NCBI GenBank assembly: GCA_943736015.1
Contig: OX031072.1
Span: 382,001 to 446,000 of the forward strand
Source: Tridacna crocea
Taxonomy: Eukaryota > Mollusca > Bivalvia > Cardiida > Cardiidae
DNA: 64,000 nucleotides
Direction of reading: 5' to 3'
This document shows, in pieces, positions 1-11,035 of the stretch. Position numbers and translations under genes: made by a program. Numbering within the stretch: the stretch's first letter is position 1; every line of letters begins with the position of its first letter. The notes beneath the pieces are model-generated. The model ran no database searches. It saw only the letters and a program-made list of their open reading frames with translations, and was not told the origin of the DNA.

Positions 1-660
1 AATTGAAATGAATTTTCACAGATTCTTTCTCATCATTTGACCTATCGCATATTCTCAAGGTCTTACTATTTGTAGCTGCATCATGAAAAAAGGGTGCTTC
101 ATGTTTTATATCATTTTTATTTCTTGTGAATGCAACTCGTCCCATATTTCTTGACAGAATTGAATAGAATTTTCACAGAATGTTTCTTATCATCTGACCT
201 ATCACATATTCTCAATGTTTTGCAATTTGTGGCTGCGTCATGGAAAAAGGGAGCTTCATGTTTTATTTCATTCTATTGCTTGTGAAGGCAACTCCTCCCA
301 CATTTGGCAGATTTGAATGGAATTTTTACATTATCATGTTCCCTAACACAATGCCTCCCACATTTCTTGGCAGATTTGGATGGAATTTTCACAAGATCAT
401 GTGACCTACAGCATATTGTCAAGGTTTTGGGATTTGTAGCAGCATCATGGAATAAGGGGGCTTCATGTTATAATTTCTTTTTTCACCTGTATCTCTTTAA
501 TTACTGGACATATCTCAACAGATTTGGACGAGATTTTCACAGATCATGCAACCTAGCACATGTTGTCAGGGTTTTGCAATTTATCACTGTATCATGGAAA
601 AAGGAGACTTCACATCAAATTTAATTTTTTATCAGTGTATCTCCAACTTTTGCACATTAT
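1..660 (+). repeat. Degenerate tandem repeat, about 145-157 bp units
   Basis: At least four diverged units follow one another. Each has the order ATTTTCACAG, a TCATGTGACCTA-like stretch, CATATTGTCAAGGTTTT, TTTGTAGCTGCATCATGG and a GGGGCTTCATG-like stretch; clear unit starts are near 13, 169, 384 and 521. A weaker unit is recognisable at 1090-1220. The open frame at 304-624 runs through this array and shows no protein signature. It may be the core-repeat part of a larger element cut by the window edge. Confidence 0.7.
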
Positions 661-965
661 TTTCATAGAACTTGATCAAAGCCAGTGACCAATGAGTCAA
701 TTGTGCATTCGTCTCTCCATGCATCTGTCTGTTCGTAAACCTTTTAGATCACAAGCAATACCATATATCCATTCAGCTACCCAGGCAGGTGCTACAAATT
801 TCAACACTTTAGTCTCTAGCTACCTGCTTTATATGGCAGCAGTGTGGTGGCTTATATTGTGAGAGGGATATCTTCTAAAGTCCTTCACAAAAATTGATGA
901 AACTTCATGCATGTTTTCCATTTCATAATCTGTTGATACATTTTTTTTTCCACCACATATATATG
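661..965. other. No gene seen
   Basis: Unique-looking AT-rich DNA between the tandem array and the palindrome at 973-1090. No convincing splice-flanked open frame, RNA gene or mobile-element end was recognised. Confidence 0.4.
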
Positions 966-972
966 AAATCTG

Positions 973-1090
973 AAATGAAAACAAATAAAGGAAATATACA
1001 TAAAACCCCCTTTTTCCATGACATGTCATTATATATGACATGTCATGGAAAAGGGGTTTTTATGTATATTTCCTTTGTTTGTTTTCATTT
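973..1090. repeat. Long near-perfect palindrome
   Basis: Two arms of about 55 bp face each other around a TTATATA centre near 1029-1035. The innermost part reads CCATGACATGTCA left and TGACATGTCATGG right, and the match continues outward through CCCCCTTTTT/AAAAGGGGTTTT and GAAATATACAT/ATGTATATTTC to GAAATGAAAAC/GTTTTCATTT. It would form a strong hairpin. No second copy is seen here. Confidence 0.8.
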
Positions 1091-1369
1091 TATGAAATGC
1101 CAAGTTCTGCAAAAAGGGTACTTAATGTATAATCCTATAATGGACCTCTTTTATATTTTTTTTATGTAATGAAATCTTATACCATGGAACAAGGGAGCTT
1201 AAAGTATAATTTCATCATGGACCAATAACAATAAGGCCACATGTACATGCAAAACACAATACCTCTTATATGTTTTTATCAAAAAAGGTCTTTTTCGGCG
1301 GGGGATGTCATTTCAACGAAATTGCTTGTTTAATTTGATGTGATGTGATGTGAAAATTCTAAATACCCA

Positions 1370-2520
1370 CCTTTAAGGGTCAAGGTAACAGCATGGTCAA
1401 ATGTACCGATAGTTTGGAAATGGTAGTATTTGTTCCCGCCTATAACTTTTTTCTCTATCACTCAGTTTCAAAATAGCTTTTTTTATAAATGTTAACTACA
1501 TCAAAATGTTGTGTCTAGCACAAAAGTAATGTTTGCAGATTAAAGGTCAAGGTCACAGCAAGGTGAAATGTGTTTGCATGGAGAGGGGTGGTATTTGTGT
1601 TTGGACCATAATGTTTTTGATTATTCATAAATTCAAGAATAATTTTCTGGAATTGATAGGTACATAAAGATGATGTCTCATGCTAGAAACGTGTGATTAG
1701 GTCAAAGGTCAAAGTCACATCAAGGTAAAGTCCATTTGAAAGAAATTTAGGGGGTAATGTAATTATACAGCCTGTAACTGTTTTAAATTATGAATGAATT
1801 ACAATACAACTAGGTAGAATTGTCAACCAGGCAAAAAAGAAACATGTTGCCCACTAGAATCATGTCAACAGATGAAGGTCAAGGGAAGGTCAAATGTCTG
1901 TTTTGTGTCTGGGTTGTAACTTTTTTCCTGTTTCTTAATTTCACAATGCTTTTTCACAAATTTTTACCACATAAAGTTAATGTGTCCTGCGCAGAAATCA
2001 TATCTGTAGGTTAAATGTCAAAGTTACAGCAATCCAAATGTGTTTTGACCTGTTTCTTTTTTAAAAGTAAGAGAATGTAACCTTGATTGATTATTTTCGC
2101 TTATTTATCGTCGCTACCGGTTACCCATCTGAGCGACGCCCCCAAAAGACGGTTAGTTGTTACGGGGGATAGTGCAAGGATACAGGATAAAACTACTGAG
2201 AATTCCGCCTGGTTCTTTAACGTGTTCAGTGTATAGCACCGTCACACGGGGCCTCGGTTTAACGTCTCATCCGCAAGACTATTAATAATTTTTTAGTTGG
2301 CCAGCCGGGGACTCGAACCCACAACCTGTAGAGACCTGAAACATTGTGTTCACGAGTCTTACGCTCTACCTACTGAGCTAATCGGCCGGTACCAAAAAAA
2401 TGTAACCTTGCAGAATTTTATCAACTGTAAGTAAATGATGTGTCATGCACAAGTTATCTGTAGGTCAAAACTCAAGGTCAAGGCAAGATAAGAGATGGTT
2501 GTAAGTATTTTGTTCATTGG
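1370..2520 (+). repeat. Degenerate tandem array with GGTCAAGGTCAC motif
   Basis: Units of roughly 165 bp carry a GGTCAAGGTCACAG-like block, seen near 1377, 1548, 1705, 1877, 2017 and 2464, each followed by AAATGTG-like sequence, a pyrimidine stretch and a TGATGTGTCATGC-like block. The array is split by the SINE at 2086-2398. The frame at 1820-2014 is part of the array and is not a gene. Confidence 0.7.
2086..2398 (-). mobile_element. tRNA-derived SINE with target-site duplication
   Basis: On the minus strand the element starts at about 2395 with a tRNA-like head. It has an A-box-like TAGCTCAGTAGGTAGAGC and a B box GGTTCGAGTCC in correct order and spacing for RNA polymerase III. The body contains GACGTTAAACCGAGG and CACGTTAAAGAACC, blocks typical of conserved-domain metazoan SINEs; I cannot name the domain family with certainty. 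The AT-rich tail ends at 2086. The 12-bp AATGTAACCTTG at 2074-2085 and again at 2399-2410 is the target duplication, so both ends are fixed. A functional tRNA is excluded because the anticodon arm does not fold normally. Confidence 0.85.
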
Positions 2521-2986
2521 CAAATTTCATGTGAATAGCTCATAGGCAAAGAGTACTATTTTTGGGCGCATCAATCACTTCTCAGTAACACATTTTATTG
2601 TATCATGCAAATCAAACAACATAAAGGAACACAGACTCTGGAAATAATATGTAACGATTTCCTTCTTGTAACTTAAGATGTTGCGAGATGTTTTGAGCAA
2701 CAAAACAGTAATACTCTTTTGTCTGAACAATTTACAGTAAAGTGCAAAAAGAGACAACTGTATTGATAGATAGCAAAAGAAAAGTATAAAATATTTACAT
2801 CTTCCCTGTGCCTTTACTAAGTTTACAACATAATCATGTTTTAGCCACCTTGAAGAAGATGGCCTTCGAAAAAACTGTAGGAAAAGGAGAAAGCCCTGGC
2901 AGCCAGTGATTTTCCACCATTTCAAAGACAAATTGTTTTTCTTACCACCATTTAATTTGTTGTCTCTTCAAATGCGTTCACTACAG

Positions 2987-3283
2987 ACAAGTTTTAAAAT
3001 TTGTAGTCTAGTACATAAAAGGGTTAAATGCTTAACCATAATTACTGTATATCCAAAAGGCTCAAACACCACAAACTCTGGACAAGGGGCAAACAAAATT
3101 GTGCCGCCGAGGGAAAATACTCAGAAGAGCACCAAGAGTGATGAGGGTTTTGATTCACGAGACAATTCAAATGGGCTTGTGGTTACTAAGTCTTCGGAAA
3201 ACAGTTCCAGTCAGCAGATCCAGTCATTTCAGAATAAAAGCCGCTTTCAGAACATCCAGGAAGGAAAAAAAAGCTCTTCATGA
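2987..3283 (+). CDS. Possible 3'-terminal exon, hydrophilic Ser/Gln/Asn-rich tail
   Basis: A pyrimidine-rich tract ends in CTACAG at 2981-2986, and an open frame runs from there to a TGA at 3281-3283. The last 70 or so residues are hydrophilic and rich in Ser, Gln, Asn and Lys, with the look of a disordered protein tail. A polyadenylation-type AATAAA lies at 3316-3321. No domain is recognised and no upstream exon was found, so coding status is uncertain. An overlapping frame at 3099-3287 is a shadow. Confidence 0.3.
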   Translation, partial: TSFKICSLVHKRVKCLTIITVYPKGSNTTNSGQGANKIVPPRENTQKSTKSDEGFDSRDNSNGLVVTKSSENSSSQQIQSFQNKSRFQNIQEGKKSSS

Positions 3284-3477
3284 ATGAAAAATTTTTAGGA
3301 AAAATTAGTGATCTAAATAAAAGCTTGAAGTACAATTTGATTGATTAAGATGTCTTGTTCTGTTGGATGAGTTGCAATTACCGAGACATTACAATTAAGA
3401 AATTATGGCAAATTAAACAAATAATGAAATCAACCCTTTATAAAAGTAGACAGAGGGTTGTGTACATGGACCTGGAT

Positions 3478-3643
3478 AATCATCAACAGGTTGTGTGTGA
3501 CATTAAACATCTGTCACTTGAGTCAGTGTGATGTGGTTGAAAAACAGGTCCAAAAAACAAGTTTTCTAACCACATCACATGCCATTCGAGTAACAGAATG
3601 ATATTTTAAAATACCACACACAACCAGTTGATTACTCCATTTG
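3478..3643. repeat. Imperfect inverted repeat (MITE-like)
   Basis: The left arm with CAGGTTGTGTGTG and GTGATGTGGTTG is matched by the right arm with CTAACCACATCAC and CACACACAACCAG. The arms are about 75-80 bp with several mismatches and a short loop near 3558-3568. It looks like an old non-autonomous palindromic element; its target duplication was not resolved. Confidence 0.6.
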
Positions 3644-3954
3644 AATACTTCCTAATTCACCCTTTTATTCTACTAATTATCAAAAGCGGTAAAAAAGGAC
3701 TTTTCTTTACAAATGCAAGATCTATTTTTGGCAGAAGCAGCTGATGCATTGATCAGATGATGTAAAGCGCGAGGATGCAGACTAATGCAAGTAAATTAAG
3801 TCATCTATCTCTCCATTTGATAGGCACACATTGTTCTTACATAAATTTTCAAACCAGCTTTATGATGTTATAAGGATGGAATATTTAATCCTTTTTACAT
3901 GACAAAACTGAAATCCTTTCTTACATGACAAACAGATGACAAATATGTAAATTT

Positions 3955-4125
3955 AATCGGTACAAAAGACCTTACGTTTTCTGATAAGACAGAAAATATT
4001 GTTGAAAAAAAAAGAAAATGCTGGTTAAATACTTAAATACTTTTCTCCTTGTCCCAAAATGTTTTTAAAGATTCCTCTCACAAAGCTGTTATAAATTAGG
4101 ATTGTTTGGTAAAGGGTGAAGGCAA
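3955..4125 (+). mobile_element. TTAA-MITE family A, degenerate copy
   Basis: Recognisable by AGAAAATGCTGGTTA, TTTTCTCCTTGTCCCA and a right end GATTGTTTGGTAAAGGGT. The hairpin arms are interrupted by insertions and neither TTAA survives. Confidence 0.55.
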
Positions 4126-5036
4126 AGACTTTACCGAAAATCTTTTCCCTGTGTTATTGTTTACTAAAGATGTTTGAAGCAGAGACATAGAAACATTAGA
4201 CTGTGAGCAATATAGTAAAAAGGTAGTTCTGGCAAACCTTCTTAAACTACATGTATATCATGAGTAGTAATGATACCATATCATCACTAGCATGGTGTTA
4301 TTCACTGTGAGAAAGCTGAAAAATAATAAACTGAGCAATCTCAGTAATTCACTGATAGGAATATTGTTGTACTTCTAATGTCCTTGTCAGGATTTTCGAA
4401 CGGTTTGTCGGCAAATAACTCAACGTAAAGTTTCTTTTTGAATTTATTTTAGAATAATTTTGTCTCTTTAAATTTCTTTCGTACCAAACTGATCGAATGC
4501 ACCCAAAGTTTTATTTCCAAAAACAAAATTCAGCATGGTCAGTTAAAAGTGAAACCACAAAGATTCAACTTAAAGAAGTCAAAGATGATCCCTCTACCGT
4601 GCGCACTTGGTACATATACCAATCTCGGTCATGTGACAACCATCTGACCAACCTAACTCCTCCCAGAAGCAATGCAGCCTGCAAAACTTGCACCTTGATT
4701 GGTCAGTTCCAGTCACATGACTGTTTAGGCGGTCAATTAGGTCAGGCTTATCAGCACGTCCCCGGCCAAGCTGGTGACTTGTCCTTGCCCGGTCGTGGTA
4801 AGTTCAACTTACTAAAATTGAAGTGCCAACTCATCAAATATGGTCATCCGTCGGTCATCTAGACTTGTCGGATGTAAACAATCCTTATTCTTGAACGACA
4901 AGGAAGAAAATATATACATGCCAAAGCACCATATTGTAACAATGTGATAAATAATCATTCTGTTTATGATCAGATGTTAAACACTGACCCCCTAGAAGAT
5001 AAACACCTACATGATTGAACACATTTCTGGGTTATG
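4126..5036. other. No recognisable gene; one open stretch ending at a donor-like site
   Basis: An ATG-initiated frame of 121 codons starts at 4497. It is relatively GC-rich and Cys/Gln-rich and contains a good donor-like GTAAGT at about 4798. No domain, acceptor or partner exon is recognised. It could be a first or non-coding exon, or chance. Confidence 0.2.
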
Positions 5037-6648
5037 TATATATGTTACAGCCAATCTGTGAAATCAGCCATTTCATGAAATGGCTGAAACATTTTATCTA
5101 TTTCATGAAATGGCTAAACCAGTCAGCCATTTCATGAAATGGCTGAAATTTTTAGCCATTTCATGTAATGGCTGAAATTCTGATGTCAATATTACACAGA
5201 TTGTCTGCTGGATTTTCAGCCAATCTGTGTAAAAAAATCTGGAGTTTATTTAAATTGGTAAATGAGTATATTAATGAATTGATTCATTATTTGATTAGAA
5301 AACTTATGATTTTGTTGTTTTTTGTAATTGATTCCTTTTAGTTTTATTTATTTCTTTATTTATTTAGAATCAAATGTTACTTTGATTGATTGATTGATTA
5401 ATTGATTGATTTTCTTATCAAAAATTCTCAAATTAAAGGATAACTTTAATGTAACATATCAAAAAATTATCTGTAGTATGAACTATAAATGTGTGAAAAA
5501 ATCCTAGTGTAATTACATGTAGTTACTTATCCAATTATTGATTACTTTGATCACAGGTGATGTAATGGAAACTATCTTTGTGTTATTAATTGTAACCTTG
5601 GCCATTATCCACTTAAAGACTAATTTTTAACAATTTTTGATTATGCTTTAATCATTGTTTCGAATCTGATTGATTTTAGTAATGTAATTATTTTCTCTGA
5701 TATAAAAAGACCACATTCAGAAATTCCTTGTTTAGTTTGTTAAATCCTTGCTATCAAGATGGATCAGACAACAGATGAACTCAAATTCAGAGAAGCTTCG
5801 TTTCAGAAGTACACCCAGTGTGTTCACCATGTCATGCTTTAATGTCTGTTCTTTATTTGTTATCAACTGTGTAACACAACTAACTGAAGCTGCCCATAAT
5901 AACCTTCCGCTCCCTCATCACGTGTGTTCATTGACAAAACATAACCATTTCCCAAAGAATTTTAAATAAATGCTGGATAAAAAACATGAAGAATGCTGAT
6001 TTGCCGGAATTCAACAATTTTATTCCTTCACAACCCCGCATTTGACCCTTCATAAAAAAAAGGAAAAATGTAAAGGAAAAGGAGAAATTGCTTGTATTAA
6101 GTGATTTCTCCTTTCCTCACAATGTTTTCTGTTTTTATAGTACTTGTTTTTCATTTCATATACACTATCAATTGTTGTCTGTAATCTCCTTGAATTTGGA
6201 CCAGTCTAGAATTGTGTTGTCTGGTAATTGGTTACCAGACCAATTTGTCATTGACTAGTTTCTTCACTTTTGACAAATATACAATTTTGTCTTCTGGTAA
6301 AGGGTTGAATATTTTAGCCGCTTTCAAATTTGTCTTGTCTGAAGCCAAGCAATACCAACAAAAGATCTATTGTGAAGAATATGTGTTTTTTTTTGTAAAA
6401 ATCATCCACAAAAATTAGACTATCAGCAAAATCAATGTATGTTCAAAATAAGTAATACATGTATAATTTAGAGTTTCAGCCATTTCATGAGATGGCTAGA
6501 GCAAATTTCCAGCCATTTCATGAAATGGCTGAAATATTTTAGTCATTTCATGAAATGGCTGAATGAATTAGCCATTTCATGAAATGACTAAAATTTTCAG
6601 CCATTTCATGAAATGGCTGATTTCACAAATTGGTTGTAACATATATAT
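5037..6648. mobile_element. Non-autonomous DNA transposon with subterminal palindrome arrays
   Basis: The ends are inverted copies: TATATATGTTACAGCCAAT at 5037 and its complement near 6630-6648, matching over about 50 bp. Inside each end is an array of a 20-bp palindrome AGCCATTTCATGAAATGGCT: four copies at 5066-5173 and five at 6478-6620, several slightly mutated. The interior holds a TATAAAAAG box near 5700, a short ATG frame at 5759 and a family A MITE relic. No transposase was found. Arrays of short palindromes just inside the ends are usual binding sites for transposases. The superfamily is not identified and the target duplication is ambiguous (TA or TATA). Confidence 0.7.
6043..6237 (-). 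mobile_element. TTAA-MITE fragment nested in the 5037-6648 element
   Basis: GGAAAAGGAGAAATTGC and GATTTCTCCTTTCCTCAC form a decayed hairpin, followed by the family tail TTTGGACCAGTCTAGAATT and a TCTGGTAA end. Its GAAATTGC apex is closer to family B than A. It shows that the host transposon is older than, or co-mobile with, the MITEs. Confidence 0.55.
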
Positions 6649-7117
6649 CTCAGACGGTATGTAACAAAGTCAATGCATACCTAAAATACGACTAGATCTA
6701 TGGTTAAAAAACATAAGAAAAAAATTGTTACAATTGAAAGATGGTTAATAAATATGGTGTTTTTCTTTTTTTAACAAAGGTAAAATCTGATGATTTTTTG
6801 GCATCAAAAATAGGTCTTTCGGTCACTACCTTTTAACTTTAAAGGTAGACTGACTCGAATTTTTAAATTCACATAACATGACATAACATGTCTTACAGGC
6901 CATTTTCTTACTATGTCCTTCCATATCATGTGGGCCCTTGAAATGAAACATTAGGGAGAGGAGCTGCTATATTAAGAAGGAAGCTTCTGTTAGTCAAAAT
7001 ATCGTAATTATACCGTCAAAGTGGTACAAATTTTCAATGGCATGCTACACATAACATTTTGGGTGCTCTGGTGTCAAGTCTTTGAAATTCTAGGTTTTAA
7101 ATATACATTTAAATCTT

Positions 7118-7326
7118 TACCACAGAATCTGGACTTTCAACAACCCCCAAGAGAGAAAGCTTTTGAAGACATTGTGGGAAATGGAGAAAATGCTGGTAAT
7201 CAGCATTTTCTCCTTTTCCCACAATGTTTTCTCTCTTTCCTAAATGGAATATAAATGTTTGATTCACATTTTTTATTGTGTGTAAATGATTTCAATTGTG
7301 ACTAGTCCAAAACTTTGTCATTTTTT
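7118..7326 (-). mobile_element. TTAA-MITE family A
   Basis: The hairpin at 7168-7231 is nearly perfect (GACATTGTGGGAAATGGAG against CTCCTTTTCCCACAATG). The left end ACCACAGAATCTGGAC and the right end AAAACTTTGTCATTTTTT are decayed and both TTAA sites are lost. Confidence 0.7.
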
Positions 7327-7634
7327 AAAAATGTTAAAAGTAGTTCTTTATATAGACGAACATACATAACTGAGCCATCCTTTGGAAAAAGTGAGTTTAG
7401 TGCATCTCGCTGATTCATTTTACCAAAAATTCACTACATAATTATGGATCCATAAAATCTGTATTGTCTACTAACAGATTGAATTGAGAGGTAGACTGTT
7501 CCTTTAAAATGCAGGAAATTAACCAAAAAGTTCTGACCCAGGTGAGCTTGCATGGACAGGGTGGACATTTTTAGCAAATGCATTTCACAGAGCATGGCTT
7601 AGACATAATTATATTAGTTCTCTTTGCTCAATGA

Positions 7635-8140
7635 AAATTATTTATTCCCATCTATTATTCCATGCTTTTCGGTAGGTTATCGAAAAATAACTGAGAAATA
7701 TTATTCAATATTTCATGGTTACAACCACTGAAAATGCCGAGTTTTCTATTCTAACTCTGCAATAGATGGTGGAAACAGTAACTGTTGTTCCCTTCCACTA
7801 CTTACTGGTACCTAGGTAAAATGCGCATGCATCTCAATCAGATGGAAATATGATGTAATTTACTCTGCATTTCTTGCACTTTACATAATACTGTAATGCA
7901 TTGCTAAGCCAATGGCTTACCCCAAGGGGAATAACTAAAAAGAACGGTACTGCATTTTGATGTAAGTTCTGCCAAAAAGTGTAAAATCGTGAAATGAATA
8001 AAACAAATTATTTTTTTGCATGTAAAAGATCGAAATTTATTTCATCGAGTGAACACCATTGGTAATGATGTGGTGTAGTCACTTATATTACCAGTGATGA
8101 ACACTTGATAAAATAATTTTTATCTTTCATCATAGAAAAC
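7635..8140 (+). repeat. 0.5-kb dispersed repeat R, copy 1 of 3
   Basis: It runs from a CATGCTTTTCGGTAGG block through CCTAGGTAAAATGCGCATGC and an ATATGATGTAATTTAC block to a terminal inverted repeat around 8025-8140 (TTTATTTCATCGAGTGAACACC against a GGT...GTTCAC...TGA-like arm). The same order recurs at about 10130-10680 and 12630-13080. No ORF or target duplication is evident. Confidence 0.65.
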
Positions 8141-8410
8141 AAATAATGTTAATGTATCTACTTTGAAGAGATGGTCTCACATTTGAAATAAATGAAAAAT
8201 TTATTCCTTTTTGTATAAGACAACATGTTCAAAATATGAATACCACTAGCTCCCTAACCAGAAATATTTCTTTTTTTTATTTTTTGTGTTTATTTCAATT
8301 ACTGCTGCAAATTATAATTCATTTTGTAATTACTAATGTGCTTGATAATATTAAGCAGAAATAATATAATTTAGTTTTATTTTTCTTTGTATATTGCAAT
8401 TTCTGCTCAA

Positions 8411-8624
8411 TTCTTTACCAAACAAAAAAAAGTTTAGACTGATCCAAATTGAAAGCATTTGAAAACAACAAATTTAATGTGATTCGGAATTTAAAATTTG
8501 TTCTTGGAGGGTAGAAAAAGACTGTGGGAAAAGGAGAAAATGCTGGTTACCAGCATTTTCTACTGTTCCCAAATTGTTTTCAAAAGGCTCGTAAAAACCA
8601 GGGATTGTTTGGTAAAGGGTTAAA
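8411..8624 (+). mobile_element. TTAA-MITE family A
   Basis: The left end is TTCTTTACCAAACAAA (TTAA mutated) and the right end GTAAAGGGTTAA is intact. The centre ATGCTGGTTACCAGCAT is perfect, but the outer right arm is disrupted (CTACTGTTCCCAAATTG). Confidence 0.8.
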
Positions 8625-8769
8625 TGTATTTTTTTTTTTTATTATTTATGTGCCTCATAAAGCCATTTCAAAATCATGTGATTTGCATTGATGGTGAGAA
8701 AGGAAAAATATGCAACAGGTGACAATTTTCCTTACTCTTAAATGTTTTGAGTATGACAGTAGATCTAAC

Positions 8770-8997
8770 TTAAACCTTTCCCAAACAAGCCCAGGCTTTT
8801 ATGTGTCTGCAGTAAAAGTCTTTTGAAAACACTGTGGGAAAAGGAGAAATTGCTCATAACGAGCAATTTCTCCTTTTCCCACATTGTTTTCTACCCTGTC
8901 TGAGAACTCGCTGGCATTTGCTCCAAATCTAAAATTGTCGTCTGCAAACTCTTTTGGATTGGAAGAGTCTAAAATTTGCCGTTTGGGAAAGGGTTAA
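8770..8997 (-). mobile_element. TTAA-MITE family B (apex CTCATAACGAG)
   Basis: Complete, with TTAA at both ends (8770-8773 and 8994-8997). The left end CCTTTCCCAAACAAGCC and right end TTTGGGAAAGGGTTAA form short inverted termini. The hairpin at about 8826-8893 has apex GAGAAATTGCTC/GAGCAATTTCTC in place of the family A apex. Confidence 0.88.
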
Positions 8998-9129
8998 TAG
9001 TAACCAAATAGCAAAAGTAGGACTAGACGTCTTTTTTGACTGATACAAATTAATCAGAGAATGTGTGTTTATCATATGTGTAGGTGTGTTTCTGTTTGTG
9101 GATCTGTGTTGGGTTAGGGAGAGCATCAC

Positions 9130-9357
9130 TTAACCCTTTCCCAAACAATCCCTGGTTTTTACGGGTCAGGAATAGAAGTCTTTTGAAAACATTGTGGGAA
9201 AAGGAGAAAATGCTGGTAACCAGCATTTTCTCCTTTTCCCACAATGTTTTCTACCCTATCTTATAGAAAAATCATCTTTTCAGCAACTGTTAATTTGTCA
9301 TCTGCAAATGCTATTAATTTGGTCTGGTCCAAAATTTGCTGTTTGGGAAAGGGTTAA
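9130..9357 (-). mobile_element. TTAA-MITE family A, near-perfect copy
   Basis: TTAA occurs at 9130-9133 and 9354-9357, 228 bp in all. The central hairpin at about 9184-9251 is a perfect palindrome of about 33 bp per arm around CTGGTAACCAG. This is the reference form of the family: CCCTTTCCCAAAC termini, a central GAAAACATTGTGGGAAAAGG stem and a TTTGGACTGGTC-like subterminal block. TTAA target and CCCTTT start are features of piggyBac-type elements; no transposase is encoded. Confidence 0.92.
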
Positions 9358-9427
9358 TGTTTTATTGTTAGATCTATGAGCACTGTGCATAAGAGTATCC
9401 AGGGTCATATTCACAAACCATTCGTAT

Positions 9428-9880
9428 CCCTTAGGTTGCTAAGCGCAACTCACTGACCTCTTATAGACAGTGTAGATCATAATCAGACAGCAAAGAATGT
9501 GATGTCTGATCTTGGACCCACACTGTCCAATAGGGAGATTCTTAAAAAAAGTTAACTTTGAAATAACATTATTTAGGATTTTACCGACAATTTGAAAGTT
9601 TTATTTACTTCATTCAACAGGATAAGAGTTAAGAAAGTTCTCTGTCTTAATCTCCAGAATCTTCTAAATTCAACATTAGCATTTAGAAGTTCTTGGCTAA
9701 TAAGACTAAAAATGTTCTTAAAAACGGTTGGGTAACCTTTAGGCTGCTAAGAGTGACTCACTGACCTTTGACAAACAGTGTAGATAAAGATCAGACTGCA
9801 CAGAATGTGCAGTCAGGTCTTGGAGCTACACTGCCTGATATTAAGGAGGTATTATTTCCCAAAACATACCTTTGAAATGG
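9428..9880. repeat. Two tandem copies of a palindromic repeat (family D)
   Basis: CTTAGGTTGCTAAGCGCAACTCACTGACC near 9430 recurs as a diverged copy near 9738. Each is followed by a palindrome whose ideal form is GACAGTGTAGATC...GATCAGACTGCA...TGCAGTCTGATC...GATCTACACTGTC (9466-9527 and 9776-9833). The same palindrome recurs at 22.9, 34.0, 48.3, 51.4 and 61.7 kb. Confidence 0.75.
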
Positions 9881-10041
9881 TAATATTTGGGTATCTACCA
9901 TTGAATGGAAAATCAAATTTTAGTTTTTCAGTAGGATAGGACTTAATACATAACCTGGTTGTTCAATGTTACTAGTTAGCTACTATACAAATAAAATGAA
10001 CAACATGTACAAATACGTTGTTGTTGTTATCTCATGACTCT

Positions 10042-10072
10042 CTTTCTCTCTCCCTCTCTCTCTCTCTCTCTG
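10042..10072. repeat. (CT)n simple repeat
   Basis: A run of CTCTCTCTC interrupted by a few C insertions. It is a microsatellite. Confidence 0.85.
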
Positions 10073-10129
10073 TAAGTCTTACTGACATACAGCATGGCTA
10101 ATTTATCTTTAGAGAAAAATGAAAACAAT

Positions 10130-10680
10130 CTTAGGAAAGGCATGTGCTTTCACGCAGATTATTGAGAAATAAAAGTGGAATATTTTTCAGTATTTTATGG
10201 TTACGATCAGTGAAAAATATGTAATTTATATTCTAACTATCCAACCGAAGTCAGGATCACTAGTTCCTGCAGACTAGTCACCTAGGTGAAACATGTACAT
10301 GTGCAACTCAACCAGATAGGAAATATGACAAAATTTACCTTGCATTTCTCACACTTTATGTAATATTGTAATGTTTTTGTTATGGGGAGGGGTGCAACAC
10401 AGGGAATTACCAAAATAATCATATTTGATTTTGATGTAAGTTCCCCCCCCCCCCCTTACAAAATGGGGTTTGAGGCATGAAATAAATAGAATATCTGTTG
10501 CTGTTTTTTTTTTTTCAGTGAAAGATGTAAACTTATTTCATTGAGTCAACATTATTGGTAATATTTTCACCCATGGCTCAGCCACTTGTGAAAATAATAC
10601 CAATGATGTTCACTCAATGAAATAAATATTACCGTAATTTTACACACAAAAAAACAGAAGTATCCTCTACATATTACGAT
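10130..10680 (+). repeat. 0.5-kb dispersed repeat R, copy 2 of 3
   Basis: Shares with copies 1 and 3 the CCTAGGTGAAACATG, AACCAGATAGGAAATATGAC and GGGGAGGGG-like blocks and the terminal inverted repeat TTATTTCATTGAGTCAAC...GTTCACTCAATGAAATAA at about 10530-10628. It contains a C10-plus homopolymer near 10443. Confidence 0.7.
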
Positions 10681-10693
10681 AACTATCAAGTCT

Positions 10694-10908
10694 AAACTAA
10701 ACAACAAAAGTTCAGTCTGGTTCAAACAGGAAGTGTCTGCAGACTACAAATTAAATTTGACTAAGAAAGTAAAATTCTTCTTTTGGAAAGATCAAAAACA
10801 TTGTGGGACAAGGAGAAAATACTGGTTAACAGCATTTTCTTCTTGTCCCACAATGTTTTCAAATCCTTAATCTGGGTTTTTTAAACTCGGGATTGTTTGG
10901 AAAATGAA
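10694..10908 (+). mobile_element. TTAA-MITE family A, diverged
   Basis: Stem AAAAACATTGTGGGACAAGGAG pairs with CTTCTTGTCCCACAATGTTTT, so the G-to-C change in the stem is matched in both arms. The apex is CTGGTTAACAG. The ends are decayed (AACAACAAAAGTTCAG left, GATTGTTTGGAAAATG right). Confidence 0.75.
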
Positions 10909-11035
10909 TAGAAAATCTTGGAGTTTAAATGCAAAATGCGGAAGACATGAGCACAGTTTTGACCTAAGATGGCAATTGGCTCACTCTCAGGTTTGCATTT
11001 ACATAATATTGTATAAATACATTTGTTTTACTTCT

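Noticed and set aside
2290-2397. tRNA gene on the minus strand (A and B boxes present)
   Set aside because: The anticodon arm does not fold and the sequence continues into a SINE body flanked by a 12-bp target duplication.
5694-5840. TATAAAAAG box with an ATG frame of 27 codons
   Set aside because: Short, without homology or splice partner, and inside a transposon. It may be a transposon promoter but cannot be supported further.
5066-6620. CRISPR-like array of regularly spaced palindromes
   Set aside because: Eukaryotic context, short irregular spacers, two arrays in inverted symmetry at transposon ends and no cas genes.
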